A stretch of DNA of 64,000 bases, taken from positions 310,001-374,000 of the forward strand of contig NZ_JADFCM010000008.1 in assembly GCF_015234585.1 (NCBI RefSeq), written 5' to 3'. Positions within the stretch are counted from its first letter, which is position 1. The number at the start of each line of letters is the position of its first letter. The translations under genes were made by a program, and so were the position numbers. Source of the stretch: Pseudalkalibacillus hwajinpoensis. Lineage in GTDB: Bacteria > Bacillota > Bacilli > Bacillales > Guptibacillaceae. Under the pieces are notes generated by a model. The model was not told the DNA's origin. It worked only from the letters and a program-made list of their open reading frames with translations, and made no database searches. Positions 23,879 to 31,862 of this stretch are shown piece after piece.

Positions 23879-24736
23879 GTGAATAATCAAAACGGTCAAC
23901 CAAAACAAACGCAGCCGGAACAGCCTGGTATTGAATCTGAAATGACGCCAATGCCGGATCAACCCCATGATTACATAGGCAGTCACAAATTGGACCAAAA
24001 AGTAGCGCTCATTACTGGCGGTGATAGTGGAATCGGTCGCGCGGTTGCGATTGCTTATGCGAAAGAAGGCGCGAATGTTGCGATTAACTATCTTGAGAAA
24101 GAACAGAGCGATGCCAATGAGACGAAGAAGTTTGTTGAGAAGGAAGGCGTCAAATGTCTGTTGATTCCGGGGGATGTCTCGGAAGAAAAAGAATGCAAGG
24201 ATTTAATCGACAAGACGCTCGATCACTTTGGTAAGCTTGATATTCTCGTCAATAACGCGGCGATTCAGTATCCAACGGAAAGCATTGAAGACATTTCCTA
24301 TGAGCAGTGGGATCAAACGTTTAAAACAAATGTCTATTCTGTGTTTAACATGACGAAGTACGCAGTGCCGCATTTACAAAAAGGAAGCTCGATTATTAAC
24401 ACGACTTCCATTAATCCTTATACAGGAAATAAGGTGTTAATTGACTATACGTCAACAAAAGGTGCGATCGTGGCGTTTACACGCAGTATGGCTGCTAACC
24501 TTGTAGACAAAGGCATCCGTGTGAATATGGTGGCACCAGGGCCGATCTGGACACCGCTCATTCCATCTACATTTGACGAAGATTCCGTTGCAGAATTCGG
24601 AACGGATAATCCGATGGGACGCCCAGGTCAGCCGTCTGAACTGTTCGGTCCATACGTTTTACTAGCATCTGATGACGGTTCTTACATGACAGGCCAGTGC
24701 ATTCACGTAAACGGTGGGGACTATATGTCTTCCTAA
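23879..24736 (+). CDS. SDR family oxidoreductase, general stress protein 39-like
   Basis: 285-residue short-chain dehydrogenase with a 40-residue Gln/Pro-rich N-terminal extension (QPHDYIGSHKL) typical of the stress proteins YdaD/YhdF/YhxC. TGGDSGIG at 46-53, NNAA at 125-128, catalytic Ser177, Tyr190 (YTSTK), Lys194, and GPIWTPL after the active site. GTG start after AGAAGGAGAG. Family members are sigma-B dependent in B. subtilis, and a matching promoter lies upstream. The substrate is unknown. A 20-bp-period repeat array lies downstream, before the terminator. Confidence 0.94.
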   Translation: MNNQNGQPKQTQPEQPGIESEMTPMPDQPHDYIGSHKLDQKVALITGGDSGIGRAVAIAYAKEGANVAINYLEKEQSDANETKKFVEKEGVKCLLIPGDVSEEKECKDLIDKTLDHFGKLDILVNNAAIQYPTESIEDISYEQWDQTFKTNVYSVFNMTKYAVPHLQKGSSIINTTSINPYTGNKVLIDYTSTKGAIVAFTRSMAANLVDKGIRVNMVAPGPIWTPLIPSTFDEDSVAEFGTDNPMGRPGQPSELFGPYVLLASDDGSYMTGQCIHVNGGDYMSS

Positions 24737-24775
24737 TGCGTTTAGACGGCCCGGCGTTAGGCCGGAAGCTCCGTT

Positions 24776-24866
24776 TATTGGCCAAAAATGAAATATATTG
24801 GCCAAACTGAGATTATATTGGCCAAATTCAAGATATATTGGCTAAAATCACAATTTATTGGCCAAA
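24776..24866. repeat. Five-copy 20-bp-period array with core TATTGGCCAAA
   Basis: The 11-bp core TATTGGCCAAA starts at 24776, 24796, 24816, 24836 (one change, GGCTAAA) and 24856. The period is exactly 20 bp; the 9-bp spacers differ. It lies between the SDR stop and its terminator. The same family recurs in reverse orientation at 58286. Confidence 0.95.
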
Positions 24867-24880
24867 CCGCCTTAACCAAG

Positions 24881-24929
24881 AAAAGCCGCACACTCATGGA
24901 TCAGCATTCATGAGCGTGCGGCTTTTTTT
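24881..24929 (+). terminator. Terminator
   Basis: AAAGCCGCAC.CTCATG pairs with CATGAG.GTGCGGCTTT and runs into seven T. Confidence 0.9.
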
Positions 24930-25035
24930 AGGCGAAGAAAAGATTGTATTCGGTCAGTTAAAACTCTATAATTGATAATGGATCTCAATTGTGGAGAGTG
25001 TCATTGATTCGATCATGTTATAGGGAGGTTTTTCT

Positions 25036-26745
25036 TTGCTCAAACGCTTCTTTTCTTATTACCGGCCATACAAATGGCTATTTATCCTTGATTTCGTATC
25101 CGCCATCATCGTCGGAGTGTTGGAGCTTGCTTTTCCACTTGCGGTGAACCAGGTAATCGATCGGTTACTTCCTGAGGGGAATTGGGGCATTATTCTTCTC
25201 GCGTGTGCAGGGTTGCTCCTCATTTACTTAATAAATACAGGCCTGCATTTTATCGTCACCTATTGGGGACATAAGCTCGGGATCAACATTGAAACAGATA
25301 TGCGTCAGAAGCTGTTTACGCATATGCAAAAGCTATCATTTGGTTACTATGATAATAGTAAAACCGGTCACAGCATTTCAAGACTTACAAAAGATCTCGA
25401 AGAAATTGGCGAGGTAGCGCATCATGGCCCAGAGGACGTCTTTGTGGCGGTGATGACGCTGCTTGGTTCATTTGGATTGATGCTGATGATTAACTGGAAG
25501 CTTGCCGTTCTTTCCTTTATCGTTATTCCACTTCTTATTATTCTCGCCATCTACTTTAATAAAAAGATGACGAAAACATTCAGACGCATGTTTCAGGATG
25601 TTGCTGAAATTAATTCCCGTGTAGAAGATAGCATCGGAGGGATTCGCGTCGTTCAGGCGTTTGCAAATGAACACCATGAACAGGAGAAGTTCCGTCAAAA
25701 CAATGAGAGCTATCGCTCAACTAAGCTTCAATCGTATAAAATTATGGCGCAAAACGTCATGTCGAACTATTTGTTAATGAGAGTCGTTACGCTATTTACG
25801 CTGCTGTTCGGTACCTTTTTCGTTATTTCTGGAGAGCTCACGTATGGTGAGTTCGTTGCGTTTATTTTATTATCAAATATTCTCATCGGACCGATCCAGA
25901 AAATTAATGCCGTTATTGAAAGCTATCCGAAAGGGATTGCCGGATTTAAGCGTTATACCGAAATCATTGATACTGATCCTGACATACAGGATTCGGAAGA
26001 TGCGATTGAAATGGCGCTTAGCGGAGAAATTCGCTATCAAGATGTCTCGTTTGGCTACGAGGGTTACGCGCCTGTATTAAATAAAATCAACTTATCTATA
26101 CAGCCAGGTGAGACGGTTGCGTTTGTTGGCCCGTCTGGAGCTGGCAAAACAACGCTTTGTAGTTTGCTGCCTCGCTTTTATGAAATTCAGAGTGGTGCGA
26201 TAACGATTAATGGGATCGATGTGAGAGAATTGAAGTTATCCTCTCTTAGAAGTCAAATTGGGATCGTGCAGCAGGATGTGTTCCTGTTCTCAGGAACGTT
26301 TCGCGAGAACATCGCTTATGGGAATCTTTTAGCGGGAGATGAAGAAATTCTTGAAGCAGCGCGGAAAGCAAAGCTAGATGATTTTATTTATAGTCAGCCA
26401 GACGGATTGGATACGGTGATTGGTGAAAGAGGTGTGAAGCTTTCTGGTGGTCAGAAACAGAGGCTTGCGATCGCGCGCATGTTCTTGAAAAATCCACCGA
26501 TTCTTATTTTAGATGAAGCGACTTCTGCCCTCGACACCGAAACGGAAGTAGCGATTCAAAAGTCACTGGAAGAACTAACGGAAGGGCGCACGACGCTTGT
26601 GATTGCCCACCGTCTTGCAACAATTAAGAATGCTGATCGAATTATGGTTGTGACGAAGGATGGGATTGCCGAGCAAGGAAACCATGCGGAGCTTATCGAA
26701 TCCAGCGGTATATACAGCCGTCTGCATAAAGCCCAGTTTGGGTGA
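25036..26745 (+). CDS. ABC transporter, fused permease and ATPase (exporter type)
   Basis: 569-residue half-transporter. Six helices in residues 1-~310, then the nucleotide-binding domain with Walker A GPSGAGKTT, a Q loop, signature LSGGQKQR, Walker B ILILDEATSALD and the switch His in IAHRLAT. TTG start after GGGAGG. A single gene, so it probably acts as a homodimer exporting a lipid or drug-like compound (MsbA/BmrA type). No partner or regulator is adjacent. Confidence 0.93.
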   Translation: MLKRFFSYYRPYKWLFILDFVSAIIVGVLELAFPLAVNQVIDRLLPEGNWGIILLACAGLLLIYLINTGLHFIVTYWGHKLGINIETDMRQKLFTHMQKLSFGYYDNSKTGHSISRLTKDLEEIGEVAHHGPEDVFVAVMTLLGSFGLMLMINWKLAVLSFIVIPLLIILAIYFNKKMTKTFRRMFQDVAEINSRVEDSIGGIRVVQAFANEHHEQEKFRQNNESYRSTKLQSYKIMAQNVMSNYLLMRVVTLFTLLFGTFFVISGELTYGEFVAFILLSNILIGPIQKINAVIESYPKGIAGFKRYTEIIDTDPDIQDSEDAIEMALSGEIRYQDVSFGYEGYAPVLNKINLSIQPGETVAFVGPSGAGKTTLCSLLPRFYEIQSGAITINGIDVRELKLSSLRSQIGIVQQDVFLFSGTFRENIAYGNLLAGDEEILEAARKAKLDDFIYSQPDGLDTVIGERGVKLSGGQKQRLAIARMFLKNPPILILDEATSALDTETEVAIQKSLEELTEGRTTLVIAHRLATIKNADRIMVVTKDGIAEQGNHAELIESSGIYSRLHKAQFG

Positions 26746-26751
26746 TGAATG

Positions 26752-26787
26752 AAACGATTCCTATGGTACGTAGGGATCGTTTTTCTT
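26752..26787 (+). terminator. Terminator after ABC exporter
   Basis: AACGAT.CCTA/TAGG.ATCGTT stem, 7-nt loop, TTTTTC. Confidence 0.8.
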
Positions 26788-26886
26788 TTCCAAATCGGGG
26801 TCTTATCAATTGTAATGAAAATGCTCGTTTGCTAAAATCTATTGGACTACTAACTGATGCATTGTGCAAGAAAGGTGTTAACATTC

Positions 26887-28098
26887 ATGCTTCATAACCC
26901 AACAGGAAAAGAACGGTTTGGTCTCGCGTTACTGCTTGGGATGCTCGGCATTATGGGTCCATTAAATATTGATATGTACCTTCCGAGTTTTCCAGGAATA
27001 GCGAGTGATTTAAATGCGAGCGCATCGCTCGTACAGCTTAGTTTAACCACCTGTCTCATTGGACTAGCAGTTGGACAAATTGTGATTGGCCCATATAGTG
27101 ATGGACAGGGTAGACGTAAGCCATTATTGATATTTATTTTCTTATTTGCCTTATTTTCAATTCTTTGTGCGGTCGCACCTAACATTATTACGCTTGTGAT
27201 TGCTCGTTTCCTTCAGGGCTTTACAGCTTCAGCGGGTGTTGTGCTCTCACGTGCCGTCGTTCGTGATGTTTTTAGCGGGAGAGAATTAACAAAATTCTTC
27301 GCGCTTCTTATGGTTATCAATGCGACAGCGCCAATGATCGCGCCCATTGCGGGAGGGGCGATTTTATTATTGCCGTTTGCGACTTGGAACACGATCTTCT
27401 ATTTCCTTGGAATTCTTGGACTCATTATCGTGACGGTTATCGGTTTCCGACTACCAGAGACGTTACCGCCTGAGAAACGGCTGCCAAGCACGGTGAAGCA
27501 ATCAGTGCGAACGATGGGAAGCCTGCTTAAGGACCGCTCCTTTATCGGATATGCGTTAACGATTGGCTTTGTCCACGGCGGTAGCTTTGCTTATGTATCT
27601 GGGACTCCATTCGTTTATCAAGGTATTTATAACGTTTCACCTCAAGCCTTCAGTATTCTGTTTGGAATTAACGGACTTGCGATTATTTCTGGTAGCTTCA
27701 TGATTGGCAGGTTAAGTGCTTATTTTCATGAAAGAAGTCTTCTTCGTACGGCGGTTATTACAGCCGTCACCGCTACATCGTTTCTTCTTCTCATGACGAT
27801 TATTGAAGGGCCACTCGCAACGCTAGTCATCCCGATCTTTATCTACATGACGGCTATGGGAATGGTACTTACAAGTACATTCACGCTTGCGATGGAAAAG
27901 CAGGGCCATCGCGCCGGAAGTGCAAGTGCGGTATTAGGCATGCTGCCGCTGTTATTCGGCTCAATGGTGTCGCCGCTTGTTGGAATTAATGAATCAACTG
28001 CGGTTCCAATGGGAGCGATATTGTTTACAACGTCTTCCATTGGTGCAATTCTCTTTTTTACACTTACGAAAAAAAATCAAGTTCAAGCGACTTCCTAA
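26887..28098 (+). CDS. Bcr/CflA family multidrug efflux MFS transporter
   Basis: 403-residue proton-driven antiporter with twelve helices. The family-specific PLNIDMYLPSFPGIASDL start, GPYSDGQGRRKPL (loop 2-3 signature) and RAVVRDVFSG mark the Bcr/CflA group, which exports bicyclomycin, chloramphenicol and similar drugs. AGAAAGGTG precedes the ATG at 26887. An Rrf2 regulator follows, separated by terminator and promoter. Confidence 0.93.
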   Translation: MLHNPTGKERFGLALLLGMLGIMGPLNIDMYLPSFPGIASDLNASASLVQLSLTTCLIGLAVGQIVIGPYSDGQGRRKPLLIFIFLFALFSILCAVAPNIITLVIARFLQGFTASAGVVLSRAVVRDVFSGRELTKFFALLMVINATAPMIAPIAGGAILLLPFATWNTIFYFLGILGLIIVTVIGFRLPETLPPEKRLPSTVKQSVRTMGSLLKDRSFIGYALTIGFVHGGSFAYVSGTPFVYQGIYNVSPQAFSILFGINGLAIISGSFMIGRLSAYFHERSLLRTAVITAVTATSFLLLMTIIEGPLATLVIPIFIYMTAMGMVLTSTFTLAMEKQGHRAGSASAVLGMLPLLFGSMVSPLVGINESTAVPMGAILFTTSSIGAILFFTLTKKNQVQATS

Positions 28099-28114
28099 TG
28101 GGAGTCGTTTTTTT
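28088..28114 (+). terminator. Terminator overlapping MFS stop codon
   Basis: CGACT.CC/GG.AGTCG stem whose loop contains the TAA stop, followed by seven T that run into the next promoter. Confidence 0.75.
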
Positions 28115-28170
28115 GACATTCTATTGTAAGGATTATATAGTGTATAAAGTGGATAATTATTATCCACTTT
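28113..28170 (+). promoter_or_regulatory. Promoter and Rrf2 operator
   Basis: TTGACA (28113-28118), 17-bp spacer, TATAGT (28136-28141). AAAGTGGATAA and its exact reverse complement, separated by TTA, lie at 28146-28170, over the expected transcription start. This is a likely autorepression site for the Rrf2 gene. Confidence 0.85.
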
Positions 28171-28185
28171 AAAAGGGGTGTTTCT

Positions 28186-28665
28186 ATGCAAATGAAAACA
28201 GGTGTGGAGCAGGGCGTTTATGCCATCCTCATGCTGACATTTCTACCGGAGAAAGCAGTTCTACCTGGAGAGGTGATTAGCTCTCAACTTGGTGGGTCTC
28301 CAACTTACTTTCAGAAAATATTAAGGCATCTCGTTAATGCGGACTTGATTGCATCAGTGCCAGGTAAAAAGGGTGGTTTCAAGCTTAAACAAAAAGCGAG
28401 TGATATTCGAATCTATGATGTTTACCTTGCGATCGAAGGAAAGCAATCGCTGTATTCGTCGACGGGACTTTTTCAAGACTTGCTTAACATAGAGGAAAAA
28501 GAAGTCGATCTGCTATCGAATTTAATGGATGAAGCAGAAGGCTCCTGGCAGTCTATTTTAAAAAGGGAAACGATTGGGTCGCTTCATGAGGAAATCATGA
28601 AAAAGTGTCCCCCTGAAAGTCTTGAACAATTACGAGCTTCGATTTACGAGAAAATGGTTTTATAA
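28186..28665 (+). CDS. Rrf2 family transcriptional regulator
   Basis: 159-residue regulator. The winged helix begins KTGVEQGVYAILML and has the recognition segment GGSPTYFQKILRHLVNADLI and the wing GKKGGFKL, all Rrf2 features. The three-Cys iron-sulfur cluster site of IscR/NsrR is missing; only one Cys is present near the C-terminus. It therefore probably senses something else, like the YwnA/redox-type members. AAAAGGGG precedes the ATG. The NTF2-like gene follows after 16 bp, so both should share the operator-controlled promoter. Confidence 0.9.
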   Translation: MQMKTGVEQGVYAILMLTFLPEKAVLPGEVISSQLGGSPTYFQKILRHLVNADLIASVPGKKGGFKLKQKASDIRIYDVYLAIEGKQSLYSSTGLFQDLLNIEEKEVDLLSNLMDEAEGSWQSILKRETIGSLHEEIMKKCPPESLEQLRASIYEKMVL

Positions 28666-28681
28666 ACAAGGAGGAGCAATA

Positions 28682-29068
28682 ATGGAAAATCTAAATAAAT
28701 ACTTTGATCTTTTTGATCAATCGAGAACGAGTGACAAAGCAATGGAAGAATTAAACGGGCTTTTCTCAAACGATATGGTGTTCGTGTTAAATGGTCAAAA
28801 AAAAGAAAGGATTGAAAATTGGAAGCTCTTTATGGAGCACGTGTTTAGAAATAATCGTGATATTAAACACATGTATGAGGGATGGAAAAAGGTAGAGGGA
28901 AGCGATTTGTATGAAACTCCATGGGCTGTTTGTGGCAAGCTCTCCACAGGAAAGGTTTACACTCAGACCGGGAAAGACATCGCGAAATTAAATGAAAACG
29001 GGCAGATCACGTATTTAGAGAATGTTCCCGATCAAAAAGATATGTTTCAATCTTATAAAGAGTTATAA
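28682..29068 (+). CDS. NTF2-like / SnoaL-type protein
   Basis: 128-residue cone-fold protein (LNKYFDLFDQSRTSDKAMEELNGLF, FVLNGQKKERI, then beta strands with YETPWAVCGKLSTG). Such proteins bind or isomerise small molecules. AAGGAGG is spaced for the ATG at 28682, 16 bp after the Rrf2 stop, so it is likely in the Rrf2 operon. Ligand unknown. Confidence 0.75.
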   Translation: MENLNKYFDLFDQSRTSDKAMEELNGLFSNDMVFVLNGQKKERIENWKLFMEHVFRNNRDIKHMYEGWKKVEGSDLYETPWAVCGKLSTGKVYTQTGKDIAKLNENGQITYLENVPDQKDMFQSYKEL

Positions 29069-29171
29069 AAGTGGAATATACGTGTGACGTGGATTTGGTC
29101 ATATCTTGTCTAGTAGTAAGTGGAAGCAACCGTCCTTACACGTTATATTTATTCCAAACGCATCGTTCACT

Positions 29172-29226
29172 AAAAAAGAGGTAAACCAGAGGGCTATTAT
29201 CACCTCTCTGAATTTACCTCTTTTTT
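29172..29226 (-). terminator. Bidirectional terminator, overlaps end of minus-strand gene
   Basis: AAAAAAGAGGTAAA pairs with TTTACCTCTTTTTT around inner CAGAG/CTCTG pairing. The TGA stop of the minus-strand gene lies in the loop. Confidence 0.85.
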
Positions 29227-30438
29227 GTTCATTTTAGTAGGGAGAGGAGTCTCCTCTTGTTCGGAATTCGTGTCTTCATCCTTAGAAGCATTCGCTGTCT
29301 TGTATCGCTGCTGCTGTCGGTATCCGTATGTTGAGGAAAGAACCACTTCTTCATCTTCAAGGGCGGACCCAAGTGCGCCGATAATAATCGAGATGCTCGT
29401 AGCTGTCCACGTAATGTAGAAATAATTATCGTATCCAACGGAACCTGATAATTGCGATTCTAGCAGTCCCATCGGAATAAACGCTATGACCGCTACGGCG
29501 AACATAAAAAATAGTATAATATAATAGAAACTAACCGTCACAAGAAGCGTCAGGATCGTTGCTATATTATAGAGGTTTCGAAGATATTTCGCTCGATCCT
29601 GTCTTGGTTTTTCCCATAGATTATGAGCTAGGACAAGCCATCCGACCATTAAGCACGAGGAGACAATCATAAGCATAAACATTCTCCATAGACCGTAACT
29701 GTTACTTAACTGCCAGAGTGTAGGAAACACGAGAGCATAGGACCCAGTCGCAAAAGCAAAAATAATCACCTTTTTAAAAGCGGGAAAGATCGCCCACGGG
29801 CGATTTGCTCTTACCATTCCAGTTAAGATGCGAATGGCCCCACTTAACCGCGACTTTACGATATATCTTACATCAATAGATGTTTCTTCTCCAGGCCTTA
29901 CCCGCTTGATAGGAGAAAAGCGTTCGAATCCCCCCTTTTTAAAGAGTCTTTTCGACCCTTTTTCCTTTAAGTAGTCGTATTCATCGTTCTCTTTCGTTTG
30001 TAATCGTCTCTGCGCTTTTTCTCGATCTTCCTCTGGGCTACCATAGTACATTTCGTTTATTAATTGAAGAATGGATTGCCTTATTCTTTTTACCATAGGG
30101 GTCGATCCAAGTCCTGGCAGACTGATGATGGCTACTTTTTTATTTGTAGAAGCTTCTGCCAAAATCGGTTTTCTATCTTGAAAGAATGGTAAGTCTGTTA
30201 AACAAACGATGTAGTCCCAATTTTCTTCTTCTTTTCTTTTATAACCTGCTTCTAGAACTTCTTCGGGTTTTTCAGTGACTCCTGTGAGAGGATCAACGGT
30301 TGAATCCACATGCCATTCACACTCATCTTCTACATAATAGCGAAGGAGATTAGGCAATTCGCTACTAAATTTTTTACTTAACTTCTCTGGATATCCAGGT
30401 GGGGTAACTAATCCAACCGACATCTTAGCTTGACTCAC
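29200..30438 (-). CDS. Hypothetical membrane protein with soluble N-terminal domain
   Basis: About 412 residues. The N-terminal ~205 residues are soluble (SVGLVTPPGYPEKLSKKF, WDYIVCLTDLPFF, VAIISLPGLG), perhaps an alpha/beta domain. The C-terminal half has about five helices, then a charged tail. I do not recognise the family with certainty and assign no function. The frame opens at a TTG at 30459, but GGGAGG eight bases before the GTG at 30438 marks the better start. Confidence 0.75.
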   Translation of the reverse strand: MSQAKMSVGLVTPPGYPEKLSKKFSSELPNLLRYYVEDECEWHVDSTVDPLTGVTEKPEEVLEAGYKRKEEENWDYIVCLTDLPFFQDRKPILAEASTNKKVAIISLPGLGSTPMVKRIRQSILQLINEMYYGSPEEDREKAQRRLQTKENDEYDYLKEKGSKRLFKKGGFERFSPIKRVRPGEETSIDVRYIVKSRLSGAIRILTGMVRANRPWAIFPAFKKVIIFAFATGSYALVFPTLWQLSNSYGLWRMFMLMIVSSCLMVGWLVLAHNLWEKPRQDRAKYLRNLYNIATILTLLVTVSFYYIILFFMFAVAVIAFIPMGLLESQLSGSVGYDNYFYITWTATSISIIIGALGSALEDEEVVLSSTYGYRQQQRYKTANASKDEDTNSEQEETPLPTKMNKKEVNSER

Positions 30439-30609
30439 TTTTTCTTCCTCCCACTCCAATTTTATGTAAGTATCTAGAAGAATGAATTCCCTATTTTATC
30501 AGAGTAAAACTGTTTCTTATCTGAAGGTCGTAAGTTTAACATTCATCATTGAAATGGTTCCTTATATTTGAAATGATAGAAGGGAATAAATGGAATGAGG
30601 AGTGTGCTT

Positions 30610-30957
30610 GTGAGTAGTACCGTCGATTCAATTGTTACACTAAGCCTGATATACGGCTTTCCTATGATTGCGGTCATAATCAGGTATAAGAAGATGAATG
30701 CGAAAGAAAAAAGAGAAGTTCGCGAAAGCTTTGGCACACTAGAGTTTATGTGCACGGTTGGTTTTCTCATAATTGGAGCGTTTCTATTATCAGTTGGCAA
30801 TGTTTTTGATTTTTTTATTGCAAAAGTAGTGGGGCTAGTCTTTATTGTCCCTGGTGCGATCTTAATGACGATTAGCGTTTGGAAAAGAAGTAAAATGCGA
30901 AGTATCATCTTCCTTCTTTTCTTTAGTGTGATGATCTTTCTAGGAACGTGGTTTTAA
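30610..30957 (+). CDS. Hypothetical membrane protein
   Basis: 115 residues with four hydrophobic segments and a basic loop (RYKKMNAKEKREVRE) after the first. The GTG at 30610 has GAGGAG seven bases upstream, whereas the in-frame ATG at 30595 has no site. No family is recognised. Confidence 0.65.
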   Translation: MSSTVDSIVTLSLIYGFPMIAVIIRYKKMNAKEKREVRESFGTLEFMCTVGFLIIGAFLLSVGNVFDFFIAKVVGLVFIVPGAILMTISVWKRSKMRSIIFLLFFSVMIFLGTWF

Positions 30958-31021
30958 AGTATTTGAAGCGAGAAACAATAAATAGTGGTGCTTAATTTGG
31001 AAATTTGCTTTTACATACGTT

Positions 31022-31053
31022 GGGCCATCTCCTACAGCTGGAGACGGCCCTTT
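31022..31053 (+). terminator. Terminator
   Basis: GGGCC.CTCC/GGAG.GGCCC stem followed by a T-rich run on the plus strand, between converging genes. Confidence 0.8.
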
Positions 31054-31056
31054 ATT

Positions 31057-31437
31057 TTATTCACAAACAACCTCTACCCGGCCATACTCATCCACCCAGA
31101 GACCAATGACCCAAACTGGAAATCCCCATGATTTAATAACTTGGGTGGAAGCAGCGATATCTGTAAAGTGTTGGCGCTTGCTTACGGGATTGGCAGCACA
31201 GTCGAAATGACCAACGACCGCAATAACCTGAGAAGCATGAGCGGTGAGTGAAATGAGCGTGTTTTTTCTTATGCGCTCGATTTCACATCGTGGACCATGG
31301 GACAATACGCGATCCATACCTGGCTCTGTAATAAGATCAACGTAATCAAGACAATATTGTGCTTTTAGCCACTGTGTGACAGGAATTTGTGTTCGTCCAT
31401 CTATGCAGTTTAATGCCGTTCCGAATCGTTTCTCCAT
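31057..31437 (-). CDS. Beta-carbonic-anhydrase-like protein
   Basis: 126 residues. NCIDGR near residue 10 and VVGHFDCAANP near 75 provide Cys, His and Cys in the order of the beta-carbonic anhydrase zinc site, together with the Asp/Arg pair after the first Cys. It is much shorter than active enzymes (~190-220), so catalysis is uncertain. The ATG at 31437 has a short-spaced AGGTG; longer in-frame starts exist. It follows the His-rich repeat gene by 29 bp on the same strand, so they may be co-transcribed. Confidence 0.7.
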   Translation of the reverse strand: MEKRFGTALNCIDGRTQIPVTQWLKAQYCLDYVDLITEPGMDRVLSHGPRCEIERIRKNTLISLTAHASQVIAVVGHFDCAANPVSKRQHFTDIAASTQVIKSWGFPVWVIGLWVDEYGRVEVVCE

Positions 31438-31466
31438 ATTACACCTGTCTATCATGCGCAATCATT

Positions 31467-31694
31467 TCATTGCCACATTGTATTTTTTAAAGGGCGGTGG
31501 AAAGTGCTCTGGCTGTGGTGAAAGCCATAACCAGGATGGTAAGTTGTTTGCCCGTGATGGTAACCATAGCCCGGATAATAAGTTCCGTGCCCGTGATGAT
31601 AGCCGTAGCCGGGATTGTAACTGCCATGGCCATGATGATACCCGTAACCAGGATAGTAGCTTCCATGTCCGTGGTGATAATATGGTCGATACAC
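31467..31694 (-). CDS. His/Tyr/Gly 13-residue tandem-repeat protein
   Basis: 75 residues made almost entirely of four copies of HHGHGSYYPGYGY (13 residues, 39 bp per unit) after a short MYRPYY lead, decaying toward HHGQTTYHPGYGF and a final partial unit. Start: GTG eight bases after AAGGGGG; an upstream in-frame codon has no site. There is no signal peptide. His-rich repeats bind Ni, Cu or Zn, and Tyr/Gly-rich repeats occur in spore-coat proteins; both are inferences. It may be co-transcribed with the carbonic-anhydrase-like gene. Confidence 0.75.
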   Translation of the reverse strand: MYRPYYHHGHGSYYPGYGYHHGHGSYNPGYGYHHGHGTYYPGYGYHHGQTTYHPGYGFHHSQSTFHRPLKNTMWQ

Positions 31695-31862
31695 GATCGT
31701 TTCCCCCTTAATTAGTTGTACGATAGTGTATGAGAACAAGGATATTATCGTATAGGCATTGGACCGTAAGTGCCTGTGACATATGCTAAAATGGAACTAG
31801 AAAACGAGTGGATAAGATGGAAGCGTCCATCACGCTATTTATTTATGAAGGATCGGGATAAC

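Noticed and set aside
24776..24866. CRISPR array
   Set aside because: Repeats are 11 bp with 9-bp spacers, far too short, and no cas genes are present.
30546..30908. Minus-strand frame antisense to the small membrane protein at 30610
   Set aside because: The plus frame has a ribosome binding site and normal membrane topology; the minus frame has neither.
31497..31715. Plus-strand frame antisense to the His-rich repeat protein
   Set aside because: Its repeats are only the complement of the 39-bp unit, and it lacks a start signal.
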